From: Ahrensia marina
Lineage (GTDB): Bacteria > Pseudomonadota > Alphaproteobacteria > Rhizobiales > Rhizobiaceae
Assembly: GCF_001293565.1 (NCBI RefSeq)
Contig: NZ_JXMU01000011.1
Span: 62,001-126,000 of the forward strand
DNA: 64,000 nucleotides
Direction of reading: 5' to 3'
Positions 43,997 to 52,344 of this stretch are shown here, piece by piece (position 1 is the stretch's first letter; each line of letters opens with the position of its first letter). A program made the translations under genes and the position numbers. Below the pieces are notes generated by a model, which was not told where the DNA came from, did not search any database, and saw nothing but the letters and a program-made list of their open reading frames with translations.

Positions 43997-45010
43997 TCAG
44001 GACGTTGGAGTAAGTTCGCGCGCATTTGATTCATCCAGTGCTATGTCTGCCGGGCTGCGGCCGTCGTCGTGGATGATCTCCACGCCCAGCAGTGCTTCGA
44101 TGCTAACCTCCGGTCGGTGTTCAAATTGATTTGGATTATTTTGAATCAATTCGCATTCGACGCGTTCGAGCTTAAGTCGCTCTTCTGCGAGAGCTGTCAG
44201 CTTCGCTTCACGCTCGGCCGGATCCAGTGCGTTTTCATCGTCAGCCAGCTCATTTATCTCGGCTTCGATCTTTGCGATCATCGCATCTTTATGAAGCCAG
44301 GCCATTTGGCATGTCCTAAGGTCCGCGCCCACGAGGCTCAACTCATCAGCCGCACCAAGAAAGCTGAATTTGAAGGGCTCGCCTGTATCAATGCAGTGCA
44401 GCATATCTGGGGCGCCTGCCGCCGCCATGCGTTCAATCTTTGCTCGGGACGCTTGCTTAGCCATTGAAGCCGGATATGGTGCGCTTTGAACTTGATGCAT
44501 ATCTGCCGTGAGCTCTGCGATCTGCTGTCTTAGTTTTGAGATGTCGCTGCCCTTGGGCAAATCAACATTGCACGGCTGCAAGAAATCATCCCGATCGATC
44601 TTTTTCAGCCAGTTTAAAGCCCGGTCAGCAAGGGCTGCGATTTTTTGAAACTGATCTTCTTTTGAGTGAACTTTCTTTTGAAGTTCTGCGATTTCATCAT
44701 CCAGATTCGCAATTTCTTGACGAATTGCCGCGATTTTTTTGACATTAGACCCGAGCTGGAATTGATTGTAATTATCATCTTCAAGCTGTCCGATTTGGGG
44801 AACAAGAGCGTCGCGTTCTTTTGCAAGCACTTTGAGCTTATCCATTGCAACCATTACGACTGCATGGGCTGCCTCGCGCGCTTCGAACAAAGATTCAAGA
44901 ATTAATTCAGCGTTCGCTGGCAGTTCAATGCCAAGAGCTTTCGAAATTTTGCTCGAGTTTTTAATTCTTTGTGCGTCACTAGCGAATGTAGTTACGATGG
45001 ACTTTGACAT
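43997..45010 (-). CDS. Coiled-coil phage-type protein of unknown function
   Basis: 337 residues. Two long heptad-rich coiled coils (about 55-125 with KLKVLAKERDALVPQIGQLE and IAALRQEIANLDDEIAEL-like repeats, and 250-305) flank a small globular centre (DMLHCIDTGEPFKFSFLG). ATG at 45010 has GGAG six bases upstream, so the longer frame to 45067 is rejected. No family recognised. Confidence 0.7.
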   Translation of the reverse strand: MSKSIVTTFASDAQRIKNSSKISKALGIELPANAELILESLFEAREAAHAVVMVAMDKLKVLAKERDALVPQIGQLEDDNYNQFQLGSNVKKIAAIRQEIANLDDEIAELQKKVHSKEDQFQKIAALADRALNWLKKIDRDDFLQPCNVDLPKGSDISKLRQQIAELTADMHQVQSAPYPASMAKQASRAKIERMAAAGAPDMLHCIDTGEPFKFSFLGAADELSLVGADLRTCQMAWLHKDAMIAKIEAEINELADDENALDPAEREAKLTALAEERLKLERVECELIQNNPNQFEHRPEVSIEALLGVEIIHDDGRSPADIALDESNARELTPTS

Positions 45011-45073
45011 TTGAGGCTCCTTAGTCCAGCCAGCATCCACAGAAGCTTTTGAACTTAAAAGGCCCATCTAATT

Positions 45074-45496
45074 TCAGAGAACATTCAATATCTGACGGGT
45101 TGTAAGCCCGGCGTCGCGTGCCTTGAGTACGAGCCAACAGAGTTCATCTTTACGGTTTGTGTGTCGGCATGTTTGATCGGTTCGCGTCCGTGGCCATACT
45201 GTTGAGCGGTATCGATCCAAGAGCTGGCTTATTTCTTCGGCTGCTTTGTTTGTTGTGCGATTGCCGAAGACTTCTTTGCGCAGCGCTCGGATAAGTTCGT
45301 TGCGATTATTCAAGGCGACACTAAGTGCCAACGAGTTTTCGCCGCGTTTAGTAAGATAGCCAATTTCGCGACCAAACGGTTCAACGTTACCCAGCAGCGC
45401 TGATTCCGCGAGATTTGCGAGCCGATCACCATTTGGATGCATGCGCAATGAATCTCTTATCAGGCGCAAGTTTGCTATTGATGGCTGTACTGTCAC
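45074..45496 (-). CDS. Phage-type hypothetical protein
   Basis: 140 residues, basic and helical, ending in a helix-turn-helix-like segment (LVLKARDAGLTTRQILNVL). It starts with GTG overlapping the stop of the upstream gene as GTGA, so the two are coupled. No family recognised. A regulatory or DNA-binding role is possible. Confidence 0.6.
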   Translation of the reverse strand: MTVQPSIANLRLIRDSLRMHPNGDRLANLAESALLGNVEPFGREIGYLTKRGENSLALSVALNNRNELIRALRKEVFGNRTTNKAAEEISQLLDRYRSTVWPRTRTDQTCRHTNRKDELCWLVLKARDAGLTTRQILNVL

Positions 45497-45774
45497 TTGC
45501 GCAGCATCCCGCGCGCTTCGATCAAAGCAATCTCGCGCTCAACAGCCTCACGAAACTCGTCAAGAGAAGCACGCGCTGCAAATTCACTAATTCCAACATT
45601 TGTTTGAGCCGCTACATAGTCGTCAGCAATTCTGTACCAGTAGCTACGACGTTGTTTGGCCGTCTTGCTTAGATAGAGCTTTGCGACTTGGCGGGCCTTG
45701 CCTGTGCGGCGGCCGCCTGGAAACGGAATCACCTTTGCAGTTGGTCGCCAGTTGAAGAGTGGGAGATCGGTCAT
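45493..45774 (-). CDS. DUF6074-like small phage protein
   Basis: 93 residues. The pattern LFNWRPTAKVIPFPGGRRTG followed by K-A-R-Q-V-A and RRSYWYRIADDYVAA is typical of a small family (DUF6074) common in rhizobial prophages and integrative elements. Function unknown. Confidence 0.65.
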   Translation of the reverse strand: MTDLPLFNWRPTAKVIPFPGGRRTGKARQVAKLYLSKTAKQRRSYWYRIADDYVAAQTNVGISEFAARASLDEFREAVEREIALIEARGMLRK

Positions 45775-45829
45775 CGCAGACCCCCATCGTATGGTATAGA
45801 TAAAGATAACCTAGAAATCAGGACGGTTT

Positions 45830-46432
45830 TCATCGCACACCCCCATCATTCGTCCCTGTTTTCTGGACAGGCCATCCTAGTTTTCGGGATAGGGATTCCA
45901 ATTCCGTCCCAGTTTTAGGGATGGGACCGTCCTTGTTTTCGGGATGGGATATTTTTTTACCGTTGCGTCCATTCGGGTTGTTTGGATTTGCTTTGACGAT
46001 GTTGTAATCATTGTTTTCCGACCAGTGTAGGTACAGCTTTCGGGGCTGCAACGGCCGACCAGCGTTGTCTTTGCCAGGCATTGCCAGTTCAGTAATTTCA
46101 TACTCTGGCGACTTTCCCTCGCCATCGATACCAAGCCTTCCTGGTTCTTTCACGACTATGAACCCCTTGGCCTGAAGGCACTGAAAGGCTTTGGCCGTTG
46201 TATCGGTCGACCCTACTCCCATTGCTTCAGCAGCTTGGCGGACGCTGAGTTTAATTTTGCCGTTATTATTGTGCTCAGTACCGCGCCACTGGAATTTTAT
46301 CCAAGGATAAAGAGCCTGCGCGCTGGAACTCAAAGCTCGCCAAGCCGGTGTCTCGCAGGTTGGCCTCAGAACCTTAGTGTAGTGTTCGTAACCCTTTTCA
46401 TTTGCTCTGTGCTTCTGGGCTCGTTTACTCAT
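45830..46432 (-). CDS. Winged-helix phage protein, possible replication initiator
   Basis: 200 residues. A winged-helix-like domain (about 25-110; SVRQAAEAMGVGSTDTTAKA then FQCLQAKGFIVVKE) is followed by a low-complexity tail. The tail is encoded by DNA holding four 17-bp repeats. ATG at 46432 overlaps the stop of the upstream gene by 8 bp; the 46501 start is rejected. Initiator genes of lambda O type also contain their own origin repeats, which suggests replication initiation, but no homology proves it. Confidence 0.62.
   Translation of the reverse strand: MSKRAQKHRANEKGYEHYTKVLRPTCETPAWRALSSSAQALYPWIKFQWRGTEHNNNGKIKLSVRQAAEAMGVGSTDTTAKAFQCLQAKGFIVVKEPGRLGIDGEGKSPEYEITELAMPGKDNAGRPLQPRKLYLHWSENNDYNIVKANPNNPNGRNGKKISHPENKDGPIPKTGTELESLSRKLGWPVQKTGTNDGGVR
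45852..45945. repeat. Four 17-bp iteron-like repeats inside the winged-helix gene
   Basis: Units start at 45852 (GTCCCTGTTTTCTGGAC), 45874 (ATCCTAGTTTTCGGGAT), 45906 (GTCCCAGTTTTAGGGAT) and 45929 (GTCCTTGTTTTCGGGAT). All lie in the same orientation, each a weak dyad, with start-to-start distances of 22, 32 and 23 bp, near two, three and two helical turns. They fall in all three codon phases of the host gene, so it is the DNA, not the peptide, that is conserved. An AT-rich run follows at 45949-45960. Confidence 0.8.
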
Positions 46433-46613
46433 ACCCGGCCTCCGCGCGCGCTTCACGCGCCGCGACGATTGCTTCGCAGCTTTCCCGCGGTGAGAGCCCA
46501 AAATTCTCTTTCAGTAGGCTGATTATCGATCGTTCGTCTCGATCGGCCAGCTTTCGGCGCTGGTGGAGATAATCAAGTATCTGGGCGCGGTCTGGGTGAT
46601 CGAACGTTGCCAT
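46425..46613 (-). CDS. Small phage-type protein
   Basis: 62 residues (ATFDHPDRAQILDYLHQRRK, then SIISLLKENFGLSPRESCEA), a short helical protein. Start at 46613 overlaps the AlpA-like gene's stop (TAATG), and its stop overlaps the winged-helix gene. It may assist regulation or replication. Family not recognised. Confidence 0.65.
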   Translation of the reverse strand: MATFDHPDRAQILDYLHQRRKLADRDERSIISLLKENFGLSPRESCEAIVAAREARAEAGYE

Positions 46614-46813
46614 TACGCGGCCTCCCCGTCGCGGGACGCGATACGCGCGTTGATCCAAGCATCGATTTCCGATGCAACGAATGTAACGCGCTTTTGACCG
46701 AGAATTACTGCTTTAGGAAAATCGCCCGCAGATCGATGGCGATTGATTGCGGTTCGACTTAGCGATGTGCGCGCGCATACATCTTTTATACTGATGAGTT
46801 TTGGCTGGTCCAT
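46613..46813 (-). CDS. AlpA-like excisionase/regulator
   Basis: 66 residues: a MerR/Xis-type winged helix starting ISIKDVCARTSLSRTAINRH and ending in SEIDAWINARIA, the AlpA pattern. Such proteins direct integrase towards excision or activate satellite and P4-type genes. GGAG precedes the ATG. First gene of the early operon. Confidence 0.85.
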   Translation of the reverse strand: MDQPKLISIKDVCARTSLSRTAINRHRSAGDFPKAVILGQKRVTFVASEIDAWINARIASRDGEAA

Positions 46814-46913
46814 TTTGCCACTCCGTTTTTGTTGAACGTGGTGGCAACTTGCAAAATCCAGTGCTGGGTGTGCTATTGTGGAAACGTGTTTTCGTCTACC
46901 AATTTTGACATGT

Positions 46914-47468
46914 TTATCTCGGCGGTGAGTTCTTTAAGAATTCGTCTTTCCAACGCCGCGCCACACTGCTGAATCGATCAGCACTAAGCATCGCAATGTC
47001 CAATTTCAGGAAAACGGGATCGACCAATGTCGCTGTCCATAAATAATCTTTATTCGTGTCGGCGGGATAAACGGCTCCGTCTTGATGGGCGCCATAAGCA
47101 GAATTGAACCGAATTTGCCAAATAGAAACGATGAATTCGGCTTCCATTTGTTTGCAACTCACCCATCGCTGCGAAGTCGATACCTTGATCGCGTCTTTTA
47201 GCTGTGCCGCCGTTTCCGTACTGTATTCTGTTTCGCCCCTTGCACTCAATTGAGCAAGAGCAGTTTGAGCTGCTTTCAGGGTATCTGTTCGCTTCTTTTT
47301 AAAAGTGCTAAATTTGCGCTCATTTCCAAATTGCGAATTTTCAATCCAACTGTAAAGAAATCGTCGTGCGAAGTGATTCAAGACGTTTTCCAAATGATCG
47401 CTGAAATCACCTGCAAATAGTGGCCTTGCTTCGGCGATGACTTTGGCATCGTAAGAATACTCAACCAT
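46914..47468 (-). CDS. Hypothetical protein coupled to integrase
   Basis: 184 residues, no signal peptide or membrane segment, rich in aromatic residues (FSDHLENVLNHFARRFLYSW; SQRWVSCKQMEAEFIVSIWQ). Overlaps the 3' end of the integrase gene by 8 bp. No family recognised; position suggests a role linked to integration or superinfection control, but this is inference. Confidence 0.6.
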   Translation of the reverse strand: MVEYSYDAKVIAEARPLFAGDFSDHLENVLNHFARRFLYSWIENSQFGNERKFSTFKKKRTDTLKAAQTALAQLSARGETEYSTETAAQLKDAIKVSTSQRWVSCKQMEAEFIVSIWQIRFNSAYGAHQDGAVYPADTNKDYLWTATLVDPVFLKLDIAMLSADRFSSVARRWKDEFLKNSPPR

Positions 47469-48687
47469 GTAGCTTTACCACGCCGTCGACAGCAGGATTG
47501 AGATATGCCGCCCACGCTTCCATTAGTTTGCGCCGCTTATTGAGCGCTGTGTCTCGTCGATAAGCCAATTCGGTCTTGTCGCCAAAAACGTGTGCAAGGC
47601 TCATTTCTATAATGTCGCGCGGCTGACTGGTTTCATTTCCTGCCCAATCTCTAAATGCCGACCTAAAGCCGTGGACTGTGAAATCTGGTTCTAAGGTCTT
47701 GAGCAATTTAAGCATCGTCATATTGCTCACGGGCTTTCGGGGGTCTCGCCCTGGAAATACCCAATTCGACAGTTGCCGGTCCGCCATAAAACGAAAAACT
47801 TGAACGGCATCCGCCGTTAATGGGATCACATGCTCTCGCTCCGCCTTCATTTTGATGGCTGGGATCGTCCACGTCGCATTTTCAAAATCAACATCTGACC
47901 ATTCAGCGCCGATTGTTTCGTTGGTGCGTGTTGCGCAGAGGATTGTAAGCTCAAGCGCTTTGGCTGCCATGCTATCGTTGATGCGAAGGCGTTCGACAAG
48001 CGCTGGCACTGCAGCGTAAGGCATTGCCGCAAAATGCTCTACTTTGTCTGTGCGCTTACCCAGCAGATGATCGAGATGCCCCTTCAGACGTGCCGGATTG
48101 TCTCCAAAACGGAGCTTGAGGGCCGTTGCATAGTCTAGCGTCTTTTCGATGCGGCCGCGCACGCGGTTCGCAGTCTCTCCTTTTTCGCGCCATATTGGTT
48201 TCAGTACGCTTACGATATGGTCTGTGTCGACTTCGCCGATCGGCATCTTGAGCAAAGGCTTGGCATACGTCTCTACGCTAGTGCGCCACTGGATAGCATG
48301 CTTCGGGTTCTTGAATGTTGGCAGCAGTGTTTCATGAACTGCGATGAGACAGTCGCCAAAACTACGTTGCGGCACGGCCGCTTTGCGGTATGCCATTTCC
48401 TTGCGTGGGTCGCCGCCGTGCTTGAGAATATCGCGAGCCTCGTCTGCGCGTGCCCGCGCCTCTTTTAGCGACAGCTTGCCTGCAACATTGCCGAATGCGC
48501 CAAAGCCCATTTCATGCCGGCGGCCGTTCCGGATCCATATAAATACCCAGCTCTTATTATGAGGAGCACCCGGATTCTTTGATCTCGAAGGTTTGACATG
48601 CAGCCAAAGGCCGTCACCGTCGCCATACTTGCCCGGTTCAAGGCTCGCGCTGTTCAGCTGCGTTACGGTGAGTTTATGCCTGCTCAA
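47461..48687 (-). CDS. P4-type tyrosine recombinase integrase
   Basis: 408 residues. An N-terminal arm-binding DUF4102 domain (YGDGDGLWLHVKPS) is followed by a core-binding domain and the catalytic domain with R254 (TRTNE), H339-x-x-R342 (HGFRSAF), H366 (AHVFG) and nucleophile Y376. It recombines the 14-bp core in tRNA-Ser. The start at 48687 is a TTG with no clear ribosome site, so the N-terminus is uncertain. It sits at the end distal to the tRNA. Confidence 0.93.
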   Translation of the reverse strand: MSRHKLTVTQLNSASLEPGKYGDGDGLWLHVKPSRSKNPGAPHNKSWVFIWIRNGRRHEMGFGAFGNVAGKLSLKEARARADEARDILKHGGDPRKEMAYRKAAVPQRSFGDCLIAVHETLLPTFKNPKHAIQWRTSVETYAKPLLKMPIGEVDTDHIVSVLKPIWREKGETANRVRGRIEKTLDYATALKLRFGDNPARLKGHLDHLLGKRTDKVEHFAAMPYAAVPALVERLRINDSMAAKALELTILCATRTNETIGAEWSDVDFENATWTIPAIKMKAEREHVIPLTADAVQVFRFMADRQLSNWVFPGRDPRKPVSNMTMLKLLKTLEPDFTVHGFRSAFRDWAGNETSQPRDIIEMSLAHVFGDKTELAYRRDTALNKRRKLMEAWAAYLNPAVDGVVKLHG

Positions 48688-48855
48688 AAAAGTCTCTGCC
48701 TAACTCGCGTTGCGATCTGGTTCCTAATGCGACACCCCATATTGAGGCGTTGCAGCATGGACGCAGTGTGGCGAAGTGTGCAAAAAATGCAACTATTTTG
48801 ATGATTTAGGGCGCTTTTTGGTCAACATGGACAGCAAGTTTATGGCAGACGGTGA

Positions 48856-48869
48856 CACCCCCTCTGCCA
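48856..48869. repeat. attR core: second copy of the 14-bp direct repeat
   Basis: Exact copy of the tRNA-Ser 3' end CACCCCCTCTGCCA. Flanking bases differ from those at the tRNA, so the shared core is 14 bp. Confidence 0.9.
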
Positions 48870-48891
48870 TTTTATGGCGAACCAAAATTAA

Positions 48892-48915
48892 AGCGTCCCT
48901 CGGGACGCTTTTTTT
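48892..48915 (+). terminator. Probable original tRNA-Ser terminator
   Basis: AGCGTCC-CTCG-GGACGCT followed by seven T. It lies 23 bp beyond attR. In the uninterrupted chromosome it would directly follow the tRNA-Ser gene, so insertion probably separated the tRNA from it. Confidence 0.8.
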
Positions 48916-49009
48916 GTTTCATCACACAACGTTGTAAACGACTGTTTACGCCCCGTAAAAGTCTAGCTGTTAAAGCTCTTGTCATTGTTGAAACGGGCAG
49001 GAACAGAAC

Positions 49010-50200
49010 ATGCTGAGCAGCATTAAGTCTGGCGATTGGATTAATAAGGCCCGCCTTTCTGTTTATCCGGTGAACATTGTCGTTTTGACTGTGGCTTCAC
49101 TTAGCTATGTTCTTATATCCAATGGCGGCTTCTTGCCGAATGGATCGCCTTTCGGTTCGGACTTCATCAGTTTTTGGACTGCCGCGCGTGAGGCTGTTTC
49201 AGGCAATGCGCACACGCCTTATGAACGTTTATTATTCGAGCCGGTGCAGTCTTCATTGTTTCCTGAAAGCAAATATTACGCGTTTTTCTATCCACCGCAT
49301 TATTTGATCTATTTACTGCCGCTTGGCCTCTTGCCTTACTACGCCGCGTTGGCGCTGTGGATGGTTGCCACTTTCGCGCTGGCTTACTTGGTGCTGATAC
49401 AAATTATCAGTTGCAAAAAAGTGGTTTTCTTTCTCGCCCTTGCGTTTCCGGCAACATTTCTCACTGTGTCGCATGGTCAAAACGCTTTTTTATCCGCTGC
49501 TCTTTTTGGCGGCGGTTTATTAATGCTGGACCGCCGTCCGCTGATCGCGGGTGTATGTTTTGGATTGCTGACTTTCAAACCGCAACTGGGTTTGCTTATT
49601 CCGCTTGTTTTGCTGGCGGGTGGCTATTGGCGCGTCATTTTTACGGCTGGATTTACAATGTTCTTTCTCATTGTTCTTTCTGCGGCAATGTTTGGCATTG
49701 ATGTCTGGGCCGTGTTTTTTGCCCAAAGTGATTATGCGGTCGAAACAATGCGTGAAGGGCTGGTTAGCTGGCAGAAAATGATTTCATTGTATGCCGGATT
49801 GCGTGTTTTAGGACTGACTTACGAGCTCGCCGCAATAATACACTGGACTATTGCGGCAGGTGTTGGAGCCATTACAGTTTGGGCATGGCTACCACACAAC
49901 AGATTTGATGGCGAATTGAAGAACGCATTGGTGCTCACTGCTGCGTTAGTTGTGACGCCCTTCGGGCTGAATTACGACATGTTTTTGCTTGCGCCGACAA
50001 TCGCATTTATTGCCGCACATGGCATGAAAAAAGGCCTTCTGCCCTATGAGAAGTCCGTGCTTGCGCTTGCCTATTTCTCGCCCGTGTTCGTGTTGCTGTC
50101 TATGGCGCAAGGTTTTTCTTTAGCGCCTGCATTCACCGTAATGATGTTTTATTTGATTATAAGACGCCTGCGCCACGGCATATACAGTAAAGCCGCATAG
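49010..50200 (+). CDS. Glycosyltransferase family 87 (DUF2029) membrane protein
   Basis: 396 residues with about ten hydrophobic segments. FGSDFISFWTAAREAVSGNA near residue 48 and FFYPPHYLIYLLPLGLLPYY match the GT87/DUF2029 family, membrane mannosyl- or arabinosyl-type transferases using polyprenyl-phosphate sugars. The acidic D in the first loop is the likely catalytic residue. AGGAAC precedes the ATG. Substrate unknown. Confidence 0.82.
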   Translation: MLSSIKSGDWINKARLSVYPVNIVVLTVASLSYVLISNGGFLPNGSPFGSDFISFWTAAREAVSGNAHTPYERLLFEPVQSSLFPESKYYAFFYPPHYLIYLLPLGLLPYYAALALWMVATFALAYLVLIQIISCKKVVFFLALAFPATFLTVSHGQNAFLSAALFGGGLLMLDRRPLIAGVCFGLLTFKPQLGLLIPLVLLAGGYWRVIFTAGFTMFFLIVLSAAMFGIDVWAVFFAQSDYAVETMREGLVSWQKMISLYAGLRVLGLTYELAAIIHWTIAAGVGAITVWAWLPHNRFDGELKNALVLTAALVVTPFGLNYDMFLLAPTIAFIAAHGMKKGLLPYEKSVLALAYFSPVFVLLSMAQGFSLAPAFTVMMFYLIIRRLRHGIYSKAA

Positions 50201-50220
50201 GCAATTTATTTGGCGCAAAC

Positions 50221-50246
50221 AAAAAAGGCGCCGCAATCGCGACGCC
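50221..50246 (-). terminator. Terminator of the BMP ABC transporter operon
   Basis: Read on the minus strand, GGCGTCGC-GATT-GCGGCGCC forms an eight-pair stem (one G-T pair) followed by TTTTTT. It lies 24 bp past the stop of the binding-protein gene. Confidence 0.85.
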
Positions 50247-50269
50247 TGATCTGTATTCTAAACTGTAGA

Positions 50270-51340
50270 TTATTGTGGAAGTTTATCGTCCACGCCTTCA
50301 ACATAGAAGTTCATGCCGAGCATTGTGCCGTTATCTGCTTTTTCGCCTTCGGCAAGCCAGTCAGAACCATCTTGTTTCTTGATCGGACCTGTGAACGGCT
50401 CAAGTTCGCCGGACTTGATCTTCTCTTCTGTTTCTTTGGCCATAGCGGCAACATCATCAGGCATGTTTGAATATTCTGCCATTGCAACATTGCCTTCCGC
50501 CAGGCCGTGCCAGACATCATGTGATTCCCATGTACCATCGAGTACAGCGCCTACACGCTCTACGTAGTATGGTGCCCAGTCATCAATGATCGCTGTAAGC
50601 TGCGTTTTTTTACCGAATTCAATCATGTCAGACGCCTGACCGAAAGCCTTGATGCCACGCTCTTCTGCGACCTGCATTGGTGCTGTGGAATCAGTGTGCT
50701 GTGTTAGAATATCAACGCCTTGGTCGATCAATGATTTTGCAGCATCGGCTTCTTTACCCGGGTCAAACCAAGTGTTGGCCCAGACCACTTTGACTTTGAA
50801 ATCTGGGTTTATAGATTGTGCGCCGAGCATGAATGAGTTGATGCCGCGAACAACTTCCGGAATCGGGAATGAAGCGATGTAACCGGCAACGCCTTTTTCA
50901 GACATTTTTGCAGCAATCTGACCCTGAATATAACGGCCCTGATAGAATTTTGACGAATATGTAGCAACATTTTCGCTTTCACGCTTATAGCCTGTAGCGT
51001 GCTCGAATTTCACATCCGGAAATTTCGCGGCGACTTTGTTGGTCGGGTCCATATAACCGAATGATGTTGTGAAAATGATGTTACAGCCTGAGCGGGCGAA
51101 ACGTTCGATGGCGCGTTCAGCATCCGCGCCTTCCGGCACGCTTTCAAGATACGCTGTCTCAACCTTATCGCCATATGCTTCCTCTACAGCCAGAAGTCCC
51201 TGATGGTGCTGGTAGCTCCAGCCGAAATCGCCGATTGGTCCAACATAGATAAAGCAGGCTTTGGCATCAGCGGCCATCGCGCTTCCTGCAAGCAGCGAAA
51301 ACGCTGCTGCGCCGAGAATTGTTTTTGTGAATTTTTTCAT
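50270..51340 (-). CDS. BMP-family ABC transporter substrate-binding protein
   Basis: 356 residues. Signal peptide with cleavage near SAMAAD, then a periplasmic-binding fold of the BMP/PnrA family (YVGPIGDFGWSYQHHQG, IIFTTSFGYMDP, HTDSTAPMQVAEERG). These proteins bind purine nucleosides, and the permease and ATPase genes upstream fit a NupABC-like importer. Last gene of the operon, followed by a strong terminator. Confidence 0.9.
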   Translation of the reverse strand: MKKFTKTILGAAAFSLLAGSAMAADAKACFIYVGPIGDFGWSYQHHQGLLAVEEAYGDKVETAYLESVPEGADAERAIERFARSGCNIIFTTSFGYMDPTNKVAAKFPDVKFEHATGYKRESENVATYSSKFYQGRYIQGQIAAKMSEKGVAGYIASFPIPEVVRGINSFMLGAQSINPDFKVKVVWANTWFDPGKEADAAKSLIDQGVDILTQHTDSTAPMQVAEERGIKAFGQASDMIEFGKKTQLTAIIDDWAPYYVERVGAVLDGTWESHDVWHGLAEGNVAMAEYSNMPDDVAAMAKETEEKIKSGELEPFTGPIKKQDGSDWLAEGEKADNGTMLGMNFYVEGVDDKLPQ

Positions 51341-51417
51341 TTCAAACCCCTGTGGTATTATTTCGTTTGTTTATCAATGCCTTCTGGTGGCGGCTTTTGC
51401 CTTGCCCCGCTTATATC

Positions 51418-52344
51418 CTACCTGTCAGGCACAAATGGTTTGCCCAGCGATGCTGGAGTGTTTTTCATCGTCATGCGCTTGTTCGTTGAAATCAAGACCA
51501 GAACGATAATTGTTGCGATATATGGCAAGGATGAGAGCAATTGTGAAGGAATTGCAACACCTTGCGCCTGCGCGTGGAACTGCGCAATCGTGACCGCGCC
51601 AAACAAATAAGCCCCGGCAACAATGCGGAGCGGGCGCCATGAGGCGAACACGACGAGGGCCAGCGCAATCCAGCCGCGCCCCGCGGTCATGTTCTCTGTC
51701 CATTGCGGTGTGTAAACGAGTGACAAATGCGCACCGGCAAGTCCGGCACATGCGCCGCCAAACATGACCGCCAAATAGCGTACTTTTAAAACGTTGATAC
51801 CCAGCGCGTGCGCAGAGGTATGGTTGTCGCCAACCGACCTTAATGTCAGCCCTGCCCGCGTTCTGAACACGAAATACCAAATGGCAATGGTGAGCAGGAT
51901 AGAAATATAGAAAATCAGATCCTGCGAAAACAGCACTTTACCGATTACTGGAATATCGGACAGAAGCGGAATCTCTATGGCTTTTAGTTTAACGCCCGGC
52001 AGCCCGATAAAATTTTCACCGATCATGCCTGATGCGCCAAGCCCCAGCAATGTAAGTGACAGGCCTGTTGCAACCTGATTGGTTGCCAGCGACAAGGTTA
52101 GGATGCCAAACAGCAGAGAAAAAAGCGCGCCGCATATGATTGCAGCGACGATGCCGAGATAGGCGGAGCCGGTAATCTGCGCTGCGCCAAAGCCGGTCAC
52201 CGCGCCCATGACCATCATACCCTCAACCCCAAGATTGAGGACGCCGGAGCGTTCGACAACGAGTTCACCAAGCGCGGCGATCAAAAGCGGGGTTGCCGCT
52301 GTTGCGATTGTTAGAAAAATGGCTGTCGCGATTTCAGGGGTCAT
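51418..52344 (-). CDS. BMP-type ABC transporter permease (NupC/YufQ-like)
   Basis: 308 residues with about nine helices and the family motif LGELVVERSGVLNLGVEGMM at the N-terminus. Forms the membrane channel with the second permease. Overlaps the upstream permease gene by ATGA. Confidence 0.9.
   Translation of the reverse strand: MTPEIATAIFLTIATAATPLLIAALGELVVERSGVLNLGVEGMMVMGAVTGFGAAQITGSAYLGIVAAIICGALFSLLFGILTLSLATNQVATGLSLTLLGLGASGMIGENFIGLPGVKLKAIEIPLLSDIPVIGKVLFSQDLIFYISILLTIAIWYFVFRTRAGLTLRSVGDNHTSAHALGINVLKVRYLAVMFGGACAGLAGAHLSLVYTPQWTENMTAGRGWIALALVVFASWRPLRIVAGAYLFGAVTIAQFHAQAQGVAIPSQLLSSLPYIATIIVLVLISTNKRMTMKNTPASLGKPFVPDR

Larger units (their letters stand above)
35832..48869. mobile_element. 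Integrated phage-like element (13.0 kb) in tRNA-Ser
   Basis: Bounded by 14-bp att repeats. Contents from the tRNA side: the DUF6978-DUF1828 pair, a small membrane protein, nuclease and SH3 genes, phage structural genes (decoration, Nu3-like scaffold, tape measure), a coiled-coil protein, a DUF6074-like protein, a winged-helix protein with iteron-like repeats, an AlpA-like protein and a P4-type integrase. All but three genes read on the minus strand, away from the integrase end. Terminase, portal, prohead protease, major capsid and lysis genes are missing. Size and content fit a satellite or a reduced prophage. Confidence 0.88.
48688..49009. other. Element/chromosome junction
   Basis: No gene. 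It holds the integrase promoter region, attR (48856-48869), a terminator (48892-48915) and the upstream region of the glycosyltransferase gene. Confidence 0.6.

Noticed and set aside
43777-44034. Minus-strand frame of 85 codons at the end of the coiled-coil gene
   Set aside because: Proline/arginine-rich translation of a GC-rich stretch, overlaps the coiled-coil gene end, no ribosome site or family.
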